DNA of 64,000 nt from JAVJSD01 sp040219575 (GTDB taxonomy: Bacteria; Planctomycetota; Planctomycetia; Pirellulales; Pirellulaceae). Made by a program: the position numbers and the translations under genes. The notes beneath the pieces were generated by a model. It made no database searches. It had not been told where the DNA came from and was given only the letters and a program-made list of their open reading frames with translations. Below are positions 25,185 through 34,495 of the stretch, piece after piece (position 1 is the first letter of the stretch; each line of letters begins with the position of its first letter). The stretch is from assembly GCA_040219575.1 (NCBI GenBank), contig JAVJSD010000140.1, positions 1 through 64,000 of the forward strand, read 5' to 3'.

Positions 25185-26483
25185 ATGTCGCAACGTCGTG
25201 CGCCCTTGTTGTCGCTCTTGCTCCTGCTCGCGATTCCTACGCTGCTTGTCGCCGAGGAAGCGGCCCAGGATGCCTGGACCGGTTGGCGCGGACCCAATCG
25301 CGACGGCATCTCGCCCGACACCGGACTCTTGCGCGATTGGGACGCGACACCGCCCAAACTGCTGTGGATGTCCGACGGACTGGGCAAGGGATACGCCGGC
25401 GTGTCGCTGGCCGGCGGGCGAATCTACACCACGGGCAATCTTCCGGACGGCCAGTCGGTGATCGCGCTCGACGCCGCGGACGGCGGCGTGCTGTGGACGC
25501 GAGCGGTGACCGACGACGTGCCGCGGCATGGCTACGATGGTTCGCGTTGCACTCCCACGATCGATGGCGACCGGCTCTACGTGGTGGCCTCCAGCGGCGC
25601 GATCATCTGCCTCCGCGCCGCCGACGGCGAGATCCTGTGGAGCAAGGACTTTCGCAAGGAGTGGTCGGGCAAGATGATGTCGGGCTGGGGGTTTTCGGAA
25701 TGCCCGCTGGTCGATGGCGACCTGGTGCTGTGCACGCCCGGCGGACCCGACGCCACGATCGTGGCGCTCAATAAGCTGACCGGCGACGAAGTCTGGCGCA
25801 GCGCCGTGCCGAAATTCGAAGGCGCCGGCAAGGCGGGCGCCGGTTACTCGTCGATCGTGATTTCCAACGGCGGCGGTGTGAAGCAGTACGTACAGTTGCT
25901 GGGAGCGGGGGCGGTGGGCGTGCGGGCCAGCGATGGCAAGTTCCTGTGGGGATATGGCGATGTGGCCAACGGCACGGCGAACATTCCCACCTGCCTGACG
26001 GCCGGCGATTACGTGTTCTGTTCGTCGGGTTACCGCACGGGTTCGGCGCTGTTGAAGCTGACGGCCGACGGCGACGAGGTTTCGGCCGAAGAGGTGTACT
26101 TTCTCGACGGCAACGAAATGCAGAATCACCACGGCGGCATGGTGCTGGCGGGCGGCCATGTGTACTGCGGCCACGGCCACAACAACGGCCTGCCGATCTG
26201 CGTGAAGCTGGAAACGGGCGAGATCGCCTGGGGCGGCGATCAGCGCGGGGCCGGTTCGGGCTCGGCGGCCGTGGCTTACGCCGACGGCCTGTTGGTGTTC
26301 CGCTATCAGACCGGCGAAGTCGCGTTGATCGAGGCGACGCCGGAGGAGTACCGCCTGCGGGGAGTGCTGACGCCCGCCTACCAGGAAGGCCGCAGTTGGG
26401 CCCACCCGGTGATCATCGGCGGGAAGTTGTATCTCCGCGAGCAAGACAAGCTGATGTGCTACGACGTGGCCGCCGGCAAGTAG
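25185..26483 (+). CDS. Exported PQQ-like beta-propeller protein
   Basis: 432 residues from the ATG at 25185, which opens a signal peptide (SQRRAPLLSLLLLLAIPTLLVAEE). The mature protein opens 'DAWTGWRGPNRDGISPDTGLL', the same family start as the protein at 220-1482, and continues with BamB-type blades (GGRIYTTGN...DAADGGVLWTR, GDRLYVVASSGAIICLRAADGEILWSKDF). No catalytic site is evident. Likely a periplasmic or cell-surface propeller; many planctomycete genomes encode dozens. Confidence 0.92.
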   Translation: MSQRRAPLLSLLLLLAIPTLLVAEEAAQDAWTGWRGPNRDGISPDTGLLRDWDATPPKLLWMSDGLGKGYAGVSLAGGRIYTTGNLPDGQSVIALDAADGGVLWTRAVTDDVPRHGYDGSRCTPTIDGDRLYVVASSGAIICLRAADGEILWSKDFRKEWSGKMMSGWGFSECPLVDGDLVLCTPGGPDATIVALNKLTGDEVWRSAVPKFEGAGKAGAGYSSIVISNGGGVKQYVQLLGAGAVGVRASDGKFLWGYGDVANGTANIPTCLTAGDYVFCSSGYRTGSALLKLTADGDEVSAEEVYFLDGNEMQNHHGGMVLAGGHVYCGHGHNNGLPICVKLETGEIAWGGDQRGAGSGSAAVAYADGLLVFRYQTGEVALIEATPEEYRLRGVLTPAYQEGRSWAHPVIIGGKLYLREQDKLMCYDVAAGK

Positions 26484-26552
26484 GCCGAGTGACGCGAAGA
26501 CGCTGACGCTGCGAGGAAAACCCTCGTGCTGCGTTTACCGCGAGCAATTCGA

Positions 26553-26627
26553 GTAGCAGAAGTCGTGAGACTTCTGGAAGTTCCGTCGTGGCGCCGAATT
26601 CCCAAACTCTCACGAATTCGGCTGCCC
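26553..26627. repeat. Paired-hairpin repeat R3, diverged copy
   Basis: First hairpin AGAAGTC-GTGA-GACTTCT with the GTAGC flank; second half degraded to CCGAATTC ... GAATTCGG. The stem has changed at both paired positions (G to A and C to T) relative to other copies, so pairing is kept. Sits between two convergent genes. Confidence 0.65.
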
Positions 26628-26663
26628 GAGAATCAATAGGTGCACGCCCTGCGAATGCAATTC

Positions 26664-26700
26664 AACCTGCGGAACGGCCGACCGTTCCGCGGGTTGTTTG
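26664..26700. terminator. Hairpin between convergent genes, possible two-way terminator
   Basis: A 14-bp stem (26664-26677 with 26682-26695, one G-T wobble) with a 4-base loop CCGA, followed on the plus strand by GTTTGTTG. It could end transcription of the PQQ-like gene and, less well, of the thioredoxin gene from the other side. The T-tract is weak. Confidence 0.45.
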
Positions 26701-26732
26701 TTGAATCGATCTTGTCGCGAAGCAGCGCTCTG

Positions 26733-27182
26733 CTATTCGGCTCCGGCGGCGCTGGCGTCGCCGACCAAGGCGGCAAGTTTCGACGACAGTTCGTCCTTCT
26801 CGCGATAACCGACGAGCGTGTCGACGAGTTGGCCGTTCTTGAAGAACAGCAGCGTCGGCAAGGCGGTGACCTGGTAGCGTTCGGCGATTTGTGTGTTTTC
26901 GTCGGTGTCGAGTTGCGCGACGACCGCCTGGCCTTGGAAGTCAGCCGCCAGTTCATGGATCGTGGGCTTGAGGTTTCTGCACGGCCCGCACCAATCAGCC
27001 CAGAAATCGACCATCACCGGCTGCGAGCTTCCCAGCACGACTTGATCGAAGTTCGCATCGGTGACGACGACCGGATCGACGCCGTATCCGCCGCCGTGCG
27101 GGGCGCCCATCTCGAATTCGCAACCGGTCAGCAACGCCGCCGCGGTCCAACACGCCAGCAGGCATGTCAATTTCGCCTTCAT
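26733..27182 (-). CDS. Thioredoxin-fold lipoprotein
   Basis: 149 residues from the ATG at 27182 (GGGAG upstream). Lipoprotein signal with lipobox LLTGC (Cys21), then a complete thioredoxin domain: VMVDFWADWCGPCR (active site WCGPC, residues 64-68), VAQLDTDENTQIAERY, cis-proline segment VTALPTLLFFKNGQ and GYREKDEL. The WCGPC sequence is that of true thioredoxins rather than of cytochrome-maturation proteins. As a membrane-anchored form it would act in the periplasm, so an electron donor other than thioredoxin reductase is needed. Confidence 0.95.
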   Translation of the reverse strand: MKAKLTCLLACWTAAALLTGCEFEMGAPHGGGYGVDPVVVTDANFDQVVLGSSQPVMVDFWADWCGPCRNLKPTIHELAADFQGQAVVAQLDTDENTQIAERYQVTALPTLLFFKNGQLVDTLVGYREKDELSSKLAALVGDASAAGAE

Positions 27183-27673
27183 CACAATTTCTCCCACGTG
27201 CGAATCGAACAGCGGGCGATGTCACCAGGAACAAGAAGTCGCCCAACGAGAAAATTATAGGTTGGAGTTCCCTGCGCGATCAGGTCCCGGCCTGTGCGGC
27301 CGCTGGCCATTGTATCGGCGAGATGGTGAAAGCGGCGAAAGCGATTTCCCACGCCGCTTCTTCATCTTCGAGGCGAGGGGTGCCAGTTTACTAGTCAGAA
27401 TCTGCTCAGCGGGCGCGCAGGAGTTTCGCCCGCATTGCCGAAAACAAGCGTGTTTTTCAGCCTTGCGGCCTTCATCTGCCGCGTTTGCACGTAGATCGAG
27501 CGATTCTGGCACGCGGAATGCAAAGCAAAAGAATCGTTCACCAAGAGGAGGCGGGCCCCCAGGTGAACCGCGGACCGGTTGAGAGATTTGGTCACGCGAG
27601 CGCTGCAAAGAACGAATGCTTTCTGCAAATCAACGGCGTCTGCGGACGCCTTCTGTATGCATGCCGCCGCCGG
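27183..27673. other. Intergenic stretch, 0.5 kb, no gene
   Basis: The thioredoxin promoter must lie at the left end; no clear -35/-10 pair is seen. The rest has no credible gene. A GC-rich inverted repeat (separate entry) ends the stretch next to the HD-GYP stop codon. Confidence 0.4.
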
Positions 27674-27718
27674 CCGGCGGGAGCCGACTTTGGGAGAGGG
27701 AGTCCGGCTTCCCGCCGG
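27674..27718. repeat. Bulged inverted repeat after the HD-GYP gene
   Basis: Arms 27674-27689 (CCGGCGGGAGCCGACT) and 27701-27718 (AGTCCGGCTTCCCGCCGG) pair at 16 positions with two single-base bulges. It abuts the stop codon of the HD-GYP gene and lacks a T-tract, so it resembles a dispersed palindromic element more than an intrinsic terminator. Confidence 0.55.
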
Positions 27719-29434
27719 TCATGGCGGCGGTATCATCGACAGCACGAGATCGCTCACGTCGTCGGAGTCGACACTTTCGCGAGCGCTCATCGTGGGGTAT
27801 TGGCGGTCCAGACGACGCTTGCTCGTGGGGAGCTGGTAAGCGCGGCTGATGGTCCGAATCTCGTTGATCGCCGCGAAGAACGCCTCGAGAATTTCGGGGT
27901 CGAATTGGGTCGCCGCCCCGGCCCGCATCTGCCCTTCCGCCTGATCGTCGGTCAGTCGCGTGCGATACGGGCGATCGGTGACCATCGCGTCGTAGGCGTC
28001 GGCGACCGCGATCACTCGGGCGGCCAGCGGAATCTCCTGACCCGCCAGGCAATCGGGATATCCCTTGCCGTCGAAACGCTCGTGGTGGTGCAGGACCCCG
28101 GGCAGCACGAAATTGAGCTGGTCCAGATCGCGCAAGATGGCGTGTCCCATCTCCACGTGCTTCTTCACTCGTTGTTCTTCGCTGGGCGTCAACTTTCCCG
28201 GCTTGCACAACAACTGGTCGGCGATGCCGATCTTGCCGATGTCGTGCAGCAGGCCGGCCAGGTACAGTCGGCGGCAATGCTGTCGATCGAGGCCGAGCTG
28301 TTCACCCAGCCGCTGCGCGGTGAGCGCCACCCGTTCACTATGCCCGAAGGTGTACGGATCGCGAGCCTCGATGGCCGAGACGAGCGAGCGCACCACGCCG
28401 ACCAGCAGATGCTCTTTCTGATGCAACAGATCGACGTTCCGCGCGCAAGCGGCGAACACCGAAGCCGCCGAGACCAACAGGCCCGCCTCGGCGCTGCCGA
28501 ACTCCAAATCGCTGAGCCCCCAGCGGGGCGCGGGCTCTCGGCCGGCGTGCGGCGACCCGTGCCTCGTTCGATTGACGGCCATCAGCCAACCAAAGACCTG
28601 GCCGTGCCGCACGATGGTGGTCAACACGAAATCGCGTATTTCGCTTGTCCCCTCCATCGCCTTGCCGGCCGGGCTGTCGCCTTGACGTCGGTTTCGCACG
28701 ACCGGTTGCAGGCGGGCCTGGTCGCGGAACTGCTCCACGGTCGCTCGGCAGGCGGAATCGCCCCCGGCGTGGGCGCCATCCCAGATCAGCTCCATGCCGA
28801 TCGCCGGCTCTTCGTCCGGGGAGACGGCCGAATAGTCCGCGGGCACGAGCACGAGCGATTCGGCCCGCACCGCAAGCCGCAGGAAGGGCATCACCGAGCG
28901 GGCGGTGTCCCAGCGGTTGACGGCGCCGTCGCCGATCTCGAGGCACTCGGCCAAGGTGTGCAGGAAGGTGAGCTCCTCGAAGCTCTCGGTCATCTGCCAG
29001 GCGTAGGCCCGCACTTCGCCCCGCAGTCCGCGAAGCTGCGTTTGGCTGGAGAAGTTGGCGATGAAGCAGTTGGCCAGCCGCAACAACCAGGTTTCGGAAA
29101 TGTCGGCGCTTTCGGCGAACTCGCGCGTCGCCACGACGGCGCCCTTTTCTCCCTTGGGAATGGGAAGCAGCAGGGTGAGCCGCGAGCCTGTCTGCACGAC
29201 GCGCGGCTGCCGTGCGCCGAGGACGTCGACCACGGCGGCTTCGATTTCCGCAGAGAGCTGCGGCGGCTCCGCCTGTTCGGGTCGGTCGAGCGCCGGATCG
29301 AACAGCAGACAGGTCGCTTCCCCGCAGACGCTCCAAACGGCGAAGGAGCCGCCGAACGATTCGCGTAAGCCGGTGTCCAATTCGATCAGGAAAGGTTCGA
29401 CCGTTTCCGCCTCGAGCGAGGTCTTGTCGGCCAT
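27719..29434 (-). CDS. HD-GYP domain signalling protein
   Basis: 571 residues, soluble. The N-terminal two thirds (about 1-350) is a sensory region without a sure match; the part around 190-340 has a GAF-like strand pattern. The C-terminal HD-GYP domain (about 355-530) is intact: SAIEARDPYTFGHSERV, AGLLHDIGKIGI (the HD pair at about residues 397-398), HHHERFDGKGYP (GYP at about 458-460) and VIAVADAYDAMVTDRPYR. HD-GYP enzymes hydrolyse cyclic di-GMP. It is divergent from the secretion cluster beginning at 29.76 kb, so control of pilus or secretion through c-di-GMP is conceivable but not shown. Confidence 0.94.
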   Translation of the reverse strand: MADKTSLEAETVEPFLIELDTGLRESFGGSFAVWSVCGEATCLLFDPALDRPEQAEPPQLSAEIEAAVVDVLGARQPRVVQTGSRLTLLLPIPKGEKGAVVATREFAESADISETWLLRLANCFIANFSSQTQLRGLRGEVRAYAWQMTESFEELTFLHTLAECLEIGDGAVNRWDTARSVMPFLRLAVRAESLVLVPADYSAVSPDEEPAIGMELIWDGAHAGGDSACRATVEQFRDQARLQPVVRNRRQGDSPAGKAMEGTSEIRDFVLTTIVRHGQVFGWLMAVNRTRHGSPHAGREPAPRWGLSDLEFGSAEAGLLVSAASVFAACARNVDLLHQKEHLLVGVVRSLVSAIEARDPYTFGHSERVALTAQRLGEQLGLDRQHCRRLYLAGLLHDIGKIGIADQLLCKPGKLTPSEEQRVKKHVEMGHAILRDLDQLNFVLPGVLHHHERFDGKGYPDCLAGQEIPLAARVIAVADAYDAMVTDRPYRTRLTDDQAEGQMRAGAATQFDPEILEAFFAAINEIRTISRAYQLPTSKRRLDRQYPTMSARESVDSDDVSDLVLSMIPPP

Positions 29435-29758
29435 CGGTGGTCTCCTCGTGCATCTGCAGCCCGCAACTCAATCCTAGCTCGCGGTCGGCCATGCGGGCGA
29501 AGAAGCGCCTTGCGGAAGAATCGGAATGCTCCGGCATTTGCGGGAAAACGGGACGCGCCGGCGGGGCGGGGCCAGGCATCGCGGCGATCGAGCGATCTCG
29601 GGGCCGGGGGGCGAACTCTTGCATCTGGCATTAAGCAACCTAGGCTTCAAGTGATTCGAGGCGCTCGTTGATGTTGATGGTGGGCAGTCCCAGAATTCGC
29701 AAACACACAACAACAACCCAACGAAGCAACGTTGAACACCAGTAAGGGGGAACCATCC
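29435..29758. other. Divergent upstream region of HD-GYP gene and secretion cluster
   Basis: 324 bases that must hold both promoters. A weak -35/-10 candidate on the plus strand (TTGATG, 17 bases, CAGAAT, around 29668-29696) could serve the pseudopilin gene. AAGGGGG at 29744-29750 is the ribosome-binding site of the pseudopilin. No operator-like palindrome stands out. Confidence 0.35.
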
Positions 29759-30199
29759 ATGCGTCACCGCAGAGCGGGATTTTCACTTGTCGAATTGGTC
29801 GTCGTGATCATGATTCTGGGGATTCTGGCCGCCGTGGCCGCTCCCAAGCTGTTGCAGACCTCGGGAACGGCGACCGACAACGGACTCCGTCAATCCCTGG
29901 GCGTCGTCCGCAACGCGATCGAACTTTATGCGGCGGAGAACGGCGGGGCGCTGCCGCGCAGCGACTCGGTGGCGAACTTCAAGGCCGACCTGGCCCCGTA
30001 CCTTCGCAAATTCCCGGAGACGCCGATTGGCCCCACCGCTGGAAACGCCACGCAGTCGGTCGACGTCAAGTTCGGCACCGCCACAACCGGCGACGCCGCG
30101 CCCACCCAAGGCTGGTATTTCAACACCTCCACAGGTGATTTCTTCGTCAACTTCAACGGCACGGCGAACGACGGGGCGACGTCCTACGATTCGTTCTGA
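29759..30199 (+). CDS. Type IV pilin-like/GspG-type pseudopilin
   Basis: 146 residues from the ATG at 29759, set by the AAGGGGG ribosome-binding site. Prepilin signal with processing site RAGFSLVELVVV (cleavage after G, Glu at +5), followed by the hydrophobic assembly helix ending APKLLQTS. The globular part has the GspG-like 'LRQSLGVVRNAIELYAAENGGALP' helix and 'WYFNTSTGDFFVNFN' C-terminal strands. It heads the secretion/pilus cluster and would be the major or only pilin assembled by GspE/GspF. A prepilin peptidase is not in the window. Confidence 0.93.
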   Translation: MRHRRAGFSLVELVVVIMILGILAAVAAPKLLQTSGTATDNGLRQSLGVVRNAIELYAAENGGALPRSDSVANFKADLAPYLRKFPETPIGPTAGNATQSVDVKFGTATTGDAAPTQGWYFNTSTGDFFVNFNGTANDGATSYDSF

Positions 30200-30440
30200 G
30201 TCATCCCGAATTTCGCCAAACCTGGGCAGACCTACCGAAGCTCCCTGCGGCTTGCCGCATTCCGGCGGCAAGGGCGGAGGGCGACCGTGCCGATTATTCG
30301 GCTTGTGCTCGCCGCAACGGGAACTTCGAAGCCACGATTTATCGGGGACCGATAAGCTGTGGTGGAACGCCCGTCTGTAGCACATGGCGCTTGCGCACAG
30401 GGGCCGTTCCCTGTCGGCATGCGCCTCCAGGAGTTGCAAC

Positions 30441-30839
30441 ATGTCGGCTGCTGACAGCAAGCGCGTTCTGGTCGTGGAGGACAACGTCGCCCTCGCGAGC
30501 GTCGTTCGCTTCAATCTGGAGAAGATCGGCTGCAACGTGACGATCGCCAACGCGGGACGCGAAGCGTGGCGGCGTCTGTTCGATGATCCGTTCGACCTGG
30601 CCGTCCTCGACCACCAAATGCCGGAGATGACCGGAGAAGAACTGTGCCGGCTGATTCGCGGACACCAACCCTGCGCACGCCTGCCGGTGATCATGCTCAC
30701 CGCCAAGATGTACGAGATCGACCGCGATCGCCTGAAGAACGACTTGGACGTGTATGACATCATTCCCAAACCTTTTAGTCCACGCGCGCTGACCCAAGCC
30801 GTCGAAGATTGCCTGGCGGCGGCGTCCGTCCGCAACTGA
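30441..30839 (+). CDS. Single-domain response regulator (CheY-like)
   Basis: 132 residues from the ATG at 30441 (CAGGAG upstream). A complete receiver domain and nothing else: acidic pair E13-D14 (VLVVEDN), phospho-acceptor D57 (LAVLDHQMP), conserved Thr in VIMLTAK and Lys109 in IIPKPF. With no output domain it must act by protein-protein contact, as CheY-type regulators do. It is followed 42 bases later by a histidine kinase gene and lies inside the pilus/secretion cluster, which suggests it acts on the machine, e.g. on the ATPase. Confidence 0.95.
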   Translation: MSAADSKRVLVVEDNVALASVVRFNLEKIGCNVTIANAGREAWRRLFDDPFDLAVLDHQMPEMTGEELCRLIRGHQPCARLPVIMLTAKMYEIDRDRLKNDLDVYDIIPKPFSPRALTQAVEDCLAAASVRN

Positions 30840-30880
30840 GCCGCGGCGCCGAGAGTTCGATCGGCCGTGGAGGATGGCGC

Positions 30881-32308
30881 GTGGACGTCGCGGCGAGCCC
30901 GGCCGCAACTTCCATGAGCCGCCCCATCCTCGCCTACTATCTCGTCTTTTCGCTGCTGGCGCTGGCGTGCCTCCAAGGGATCGGCGCGCGATGGCCGGTG
31001 GTGGGAATTCCGGCGGCCTGCGCGGTGTTGGCCCTGGGGGGCGTGCTGATCCATCGCAGGCTCCGCACCGCCGACGCCATCGACGTCCACCTGCGGCGGA
31101 TCGCCGCGGGCCCGCCAGACGACCTGCAAATGGGAATTGTGGCGGGCGCCGGTCCGACCGCCAACGGCTGGAATCGCCTCGCCGCCGTGGCCGCCCAGGC
31201 CGAGAACAACCAGGGGTTGCACGACCGGCTTGGCGAAGCGCTCGCCCGCTACCGCTGCCGCAGCAACGATCTGATTCTCGACAGCTTCCCGGACGGCGTC
31301 GCCGTCACCGACCTCCAGGGCCAGATCACCTACGCCAATCCCACCCTGGCCTCGCTGCTGCTGGACGCCGAAGACGAAGACCCCAGCCAGGACGGCGCCA
31401 CGATGTACGAGTGCCTCAGCCAGCAGGCGGCGCATAGCGACCTGGCTCCGCTGATGGAGCCGGAGAGCCAGGATCGCAGCGTGGTCATCGAGATCACCCG
31501 GTTCGACCTCGACGTCGATCGCGTGCTGCGTGTGGCCCGACACCCGTTGCGGCCGGCCGCGGGCGAACCGGCCGCGGGCAGCCACGTGTGGTCGGTGCGC
31601 GACGTCACGCAGCAGAAACTGGCGGAGAAGATGCACACCGAGTTCGTCAACTCGGCCACGCACGAACTGCGGACCCCGATGGCCAACATCAAGGCCTACG
31701 CCGAGACGCTGGCCCAGGCCGACGAGTTGGAGGTCGAGGAGCAAAAGGAATTCTGCAACACCATCAATTCCGAGGTTTCGCGGTTGTCGCGGTTGATCGA
31801 CGACATGCTGAGCATCGAGAGCATGGAAGTCGGTTCGCTGGCGCTGTCCCGGCAAGAGACCGACGTGGAGCGGCTGCTCCGCGAAAAGGTCGAGATGGCC
31901 CGGCCGTTAATGGACAAGAAGAGCCTGTCGTTTCAGGTGCGACTGCCGGAGAAGCTTCCCAAGATGCTGCTCGACAAGGACAAAGTGGCTCTGGCAATCG
32001 ACAACCTGTTGGGCAACGCCGCCAAATACACGCCCCACGGCGGCGAAGTGGCGCTGCGCGTCGACATCGACGAAGACACGCTGCAAATCCACGTGCAGGA
32101 CTCCGGCGTCGGCATCTCGGAGGAAGAGCTTCCCAAGGTGTTCGAAAAGTTCTTCCGCAGCAGCGACGAGCGGATTCGGGAGGAGACGGGGACCGGTTTG
32201 GGGCTGGCGATGGTGTGGGAGATCGTGCATTTGCACGGGGGCGACATCAAGGTGCAGAGCACGCTCAACGAAGGCAGCACCTTCAGCATTTCACTCCCGA
32301 TGGGATGA
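30881..32308 (+). CDS. Membrane-bound PAS histidine kinase
   Basis: 475 residues from a GTG at 30881, preferred because GGAGG lies seven bases upstream; an ATG at 30914 is the alternative. Two membrane segments within residues 15-62, then a PAS domain (about 135-250; LILDSFPDGVAVTDLQGQITYANP), a HisKA dimerisation helix with the H-box (FVNSATHELRTPM, near residue 260) and a HATPase domain with N-box DNLLGNAAKYTP, G1 DSGVGISEE, F-box and G2 GTGLGLAMV. All catalytic boxes are intact. It should phosphorylate the receiver encoded just upstream. Confidence 0.95.
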   Translation: MDVAASPAATSMSRPILAYYLVFSLLALACLQGIGARWPVVGIPAACAVLALGGVLIHRRLRTADAIDVHLRRIAAGPPDDLQMGIVAGAGPTANGWNRLAAVAAQAENNQGLHDRLGEALARYRCRSNDLILDSFPDGVAVTDLQGQITYANPTLASLLLDAEDEDPSQDGATMYECLSQQAAHSDLAPLMEPESQDRSVVIEITRFDLDVDRVLRVARHPLRPAAGEPAAGSHVWSVRDVTQQKLAEKMHTEFVNSATHELRTPMANIKAYAETLAQADELEVEEQKEFCNTINSEVSRLSRLIDDMLSIESMEVGSLALSRQETDVERLLREKVEMARPLMDKKSLSFQVRLPEKLPKMLLDKDKVALAIDNLLGNAAKYTPHGGEVALRVDIDEDTLQIHVQDSGVGISEEELPKVFEKFFRSSDERIREETGTGLGLAMVWEIVHLHGGDIKVQSTLNEGSTFSISLPMG

Positions 32309-32394
32309 CGCAGCAGCACGCACAGGCCCGGCCCTGGCGCCGGAAGACGAGATACAGACGCACCCCCAACACAGGTTTGGAACGAGAATCGGTC

Positions 32395-32730
32395 ATGTTC
32401 GAACGCAAACGACAAGGAGCCGTCAGCGTCGTGGTGGGAGATGCGCCGCTGACCAAGGAGTTGCTGGGGCAGTTGCAGACGGTGTTTGAACCGCTCTTGC
32501 GCACCGGGCAGCCGAGAGTCGTGTTCGACTTGCACGAGGTGCCGCTTCTGGACAGCGCCGGACTGGAGTTGCTGTTGGACATGCAGGACGCCCTCGAGCA
32601 GCGCGGCGGAGAATTGAAGCTGGCGGCGCCGACGACGTTGCTTCACGAGGCGCTGACCATCACGGGCGTGAGTCGTCGGTTCGAGATCTTCAAGGACGCC
32701 ATGTCGGCGGTTGGGAGTTTTGTGCAGTGA
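32395..32730 (+). CDS. STAS domain protein (anti-sigma antagonist type)
   Basis: 111 residues from the ATG at 32395. A single STAS domain: strand RVVFDLHEVPLLDSAGLELLL with the phosphorylatable serine (Ser54) in LDSAG, followed by the helix and the strand GGELKLAAPT. In partner-switching systems this serine is phosphorylated by an anti-sigma kinase and dephosphorylated by a SpoIIE-type phosphatase. Its stop codon overlaps the GTG start of the gspE-like gene by four bases (GTGA), so the two are translationally coupled. No kinase of the RsbW type lies nearby. Confidence 0.92.
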   Translation: MFERKRQGAVSVVVGDAPLTKELLGQLQTVFEPLLRTGQPRVVFDLHEVPLLDSAGLELLLDMQDALEQRGGELKLAAPTTLLHEALTITGVSRRFEIFKDAMSAVGSFVQ

Positions 32731-34487
32731 GCACCACGCGGATCGACCCGGAAGTCACATCGCCGGCGGCCCCGGCCGCCGCGGAGGGCGTCGCTGCGCC
32801 GCTTCCGGTCGGTACGCGGTTGGGCGACCACCTGGTCGGCGCGGGGTTGATCACGCAGGAAGAACTCGAGGCGGGCCTGCTGCGGCAGAGCAAGACCCAG
32901 ACCCGCCTGGGCGAGACGCTGGTCGACCTGGGGTTCGTCGAGGAAGAGGAGATTCTCCCCTTCATCCAGCGGCAGATCGGGATGCCGGTCGTCCGCCTCC
33001 GCGACGGCATCGTCGATCCGCAGGTGGTGCGGGTCGTGCCGCGGCACATCGCCGAACAGTTCAGCGTCCTGGCCATGTTCCGGGTTCGCGGCACGCTGAC
33101 GTTGGCCATGGCCGAGCCGCAGAACCTGGAGCAGATCGACGAGATCGAGCGAATCACCGGCCTCCAGGTGCGCGCCGTGTTCGCGGTTCGCTCGGTGATC
33201 GAACGAATGATCCGCCGCGTCTACGAAGAGGGCTTCGAAGTCGACGCCGTGACCGCCGACATCAGCGAGGACGCGGTTGAACTGGAGGCGGTGGACATCT
33301 CGACGAGTACGGTCGACGGGCTGGTCGACGGCAGTCCCGTCATCAACCTCGTCAACTACCTGATCGTGCAGGCCATTCGGCAAGGCGCGAGCGACATCCA
33401 CATCGAACCCAGCCGCGTGCACTCGTTCGTTCGCTTCCGCGTCGATGGCTTGCTCCGCGAAGTGCTGCGTCCCCGACGCGACTTGCATCCCGCCGTCGTG
33501 TCGCGCGTGAAGGTGATGGCCAAGATGGACATCGCCGAGCACCGCCTGCCGCAGGACGGCCGCTTGCACGTGATCGTCGAAGGCCGCGAAATCGACCTCC
33601 GCGTGTCGACCATGCCGACCGTGCTGGGAGAGAAGGTCGTGCTCCGCGTGCTCGACAAGAATCGCGTCAACTTCAATCTCGATCTGCTCGGCCTGCCCGC
33701 CGATATGATCAAGCCGCTCAAGCAGATGCTCACACGGCCCTACGGCCTGCTGTTGGTGACCGGACCGACGGGAAGCGGCAAGACGACCACGCTGTACTCG
33801 GCCATCGAACTGATCAAGTCGGTGCACCGCAACATCGTGACCGTCGAGGACCCGGTCGAGTACCAACTCGAGCTGATCAACCAGGTGCAGGTCGATTCCG
33901 CCGCGCAGCTCAGCTTCTCGGGCGCGCTGCGGTCGATTCTGCGGCAGGACCCCGACGTGATCATGGTCGGCGAGATTCGCGACAACGAGACCGCCAAGGT
34001 GGCCGTGCAGGCGGCTCTGACCGGCCACCTCGTGCTGTCGACGCTGCACACCAACGACGCGGCGGGGGCGGTCACGCGGCTGGTCGACATGTCGGTCGAG
34101 ACGTTCAAGCTCTCGGCCGCGCTGATCGGGGTGGTGGCCCAACGGCTCGTCCGCACGATCTGCCCGCACTGCATCACCAAGTACTACCCCCGGGCGGAGA
34201 TCCTGCAGAGCATCAACTATCGGGGCGATTACCGTCGCACGTTCGCCCGCGGCGAAGGCTGCCAGAAGTGCCACGACACCGGCTTTCAGGGGCGTATCGG
34301 CATTTACGAGGTGCTAACCACGGGGCCTGAACTGCGCGAGCTGATCGCGGCCGGGGCGACGGTCGATGTGATCCGCCAATACCACCGAAAAACGGGGGGC
34401 AGGTCGTTGTTCCAGCAGGGCGTCGAGATGGCGGAAAAGGAGATCACCAGCCTCGACGAGGTCATCCGCGTGGCATTCGCGGACTAG
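32727..34487 (+). CDS. gspE: GspE/PilB secretion ATPase
   Basis: 586 residues starting at a GTG that overlaps the previous stop codon. N-terminal MshEN domain (about 30-125; GDHLVGAGLITQEELEAGL), then the ATPase core: Walker A GPTGSGKTT (about 346-354), Asp box VEDPVEYQ, Walker B region QDPDVIMVGEIRD, His box GHLVLSTLHTNDA and a zinc-binding tetracysteine (CPHC at about 479, CQKC at about 512). This hexameric cytoplasmic ATPase powers extension of a pilus or pseudopilus. The MshEN domain is often a c-di-GMP receptor. All motifs are intact. Confidence 0.96.
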   Translation: MSTTRIDPEVTSPAAPAAAEGVAAPLPVGTRLGDHLVGAGLITQEELEAGLLRQSKTQTRLGETLVDLGFVEEEEILPFIQRQIGMPVVRLRDGIVDPQVVRVVPRHIAEQFSVLAMFRVRGTLTLAMAEPQNLEQIDEIERITGLQVRAVFAVRSVIERMIRRVYEEGFEVDAVTADISEDAVELEAVDISTSTVDGLVDGSPVINLVNYLIVQAIRQGASDIHIEPSRVHSFVRFRVDGLLREVLRPRRDLHPAVVSRVKVMAKMDIAEHRLPQDGRLHVIVEGREIDLRVSTMPTVLGEKVVLRVLDKNRVNFNLDLLGLPADMIKPLKQMLTRPYGLLLVTGPTGSGKTTTLYSAIELIKSVHRNIVTVEDPVEYQLELINQVQVDSAAQLSFSGALRSILRQDPDVIMVGEIRDNETAKVAVQAALTGHLVLSTLHTNDAAGAVTRLVDMSVETFKLSAALIGVVAQRLVRTICPHCITKYYPRAEILQSINYRGDYRRTFARGEGCQKCHDTGFQGRIGIYEVLTTGPELRELIAAGATVDVIRQYHRKTGGRSLFQQGVEMAEKEITSLDEVIRVAFAD

Positions 34488-34495
34488 AGTTGATT

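Noticed and set aside
26664..26700. A member of the GGAACTC hairpin family
   Set aside because: The stem sequence differs and there is no paired partner; treated as a terminator-like hairpin.
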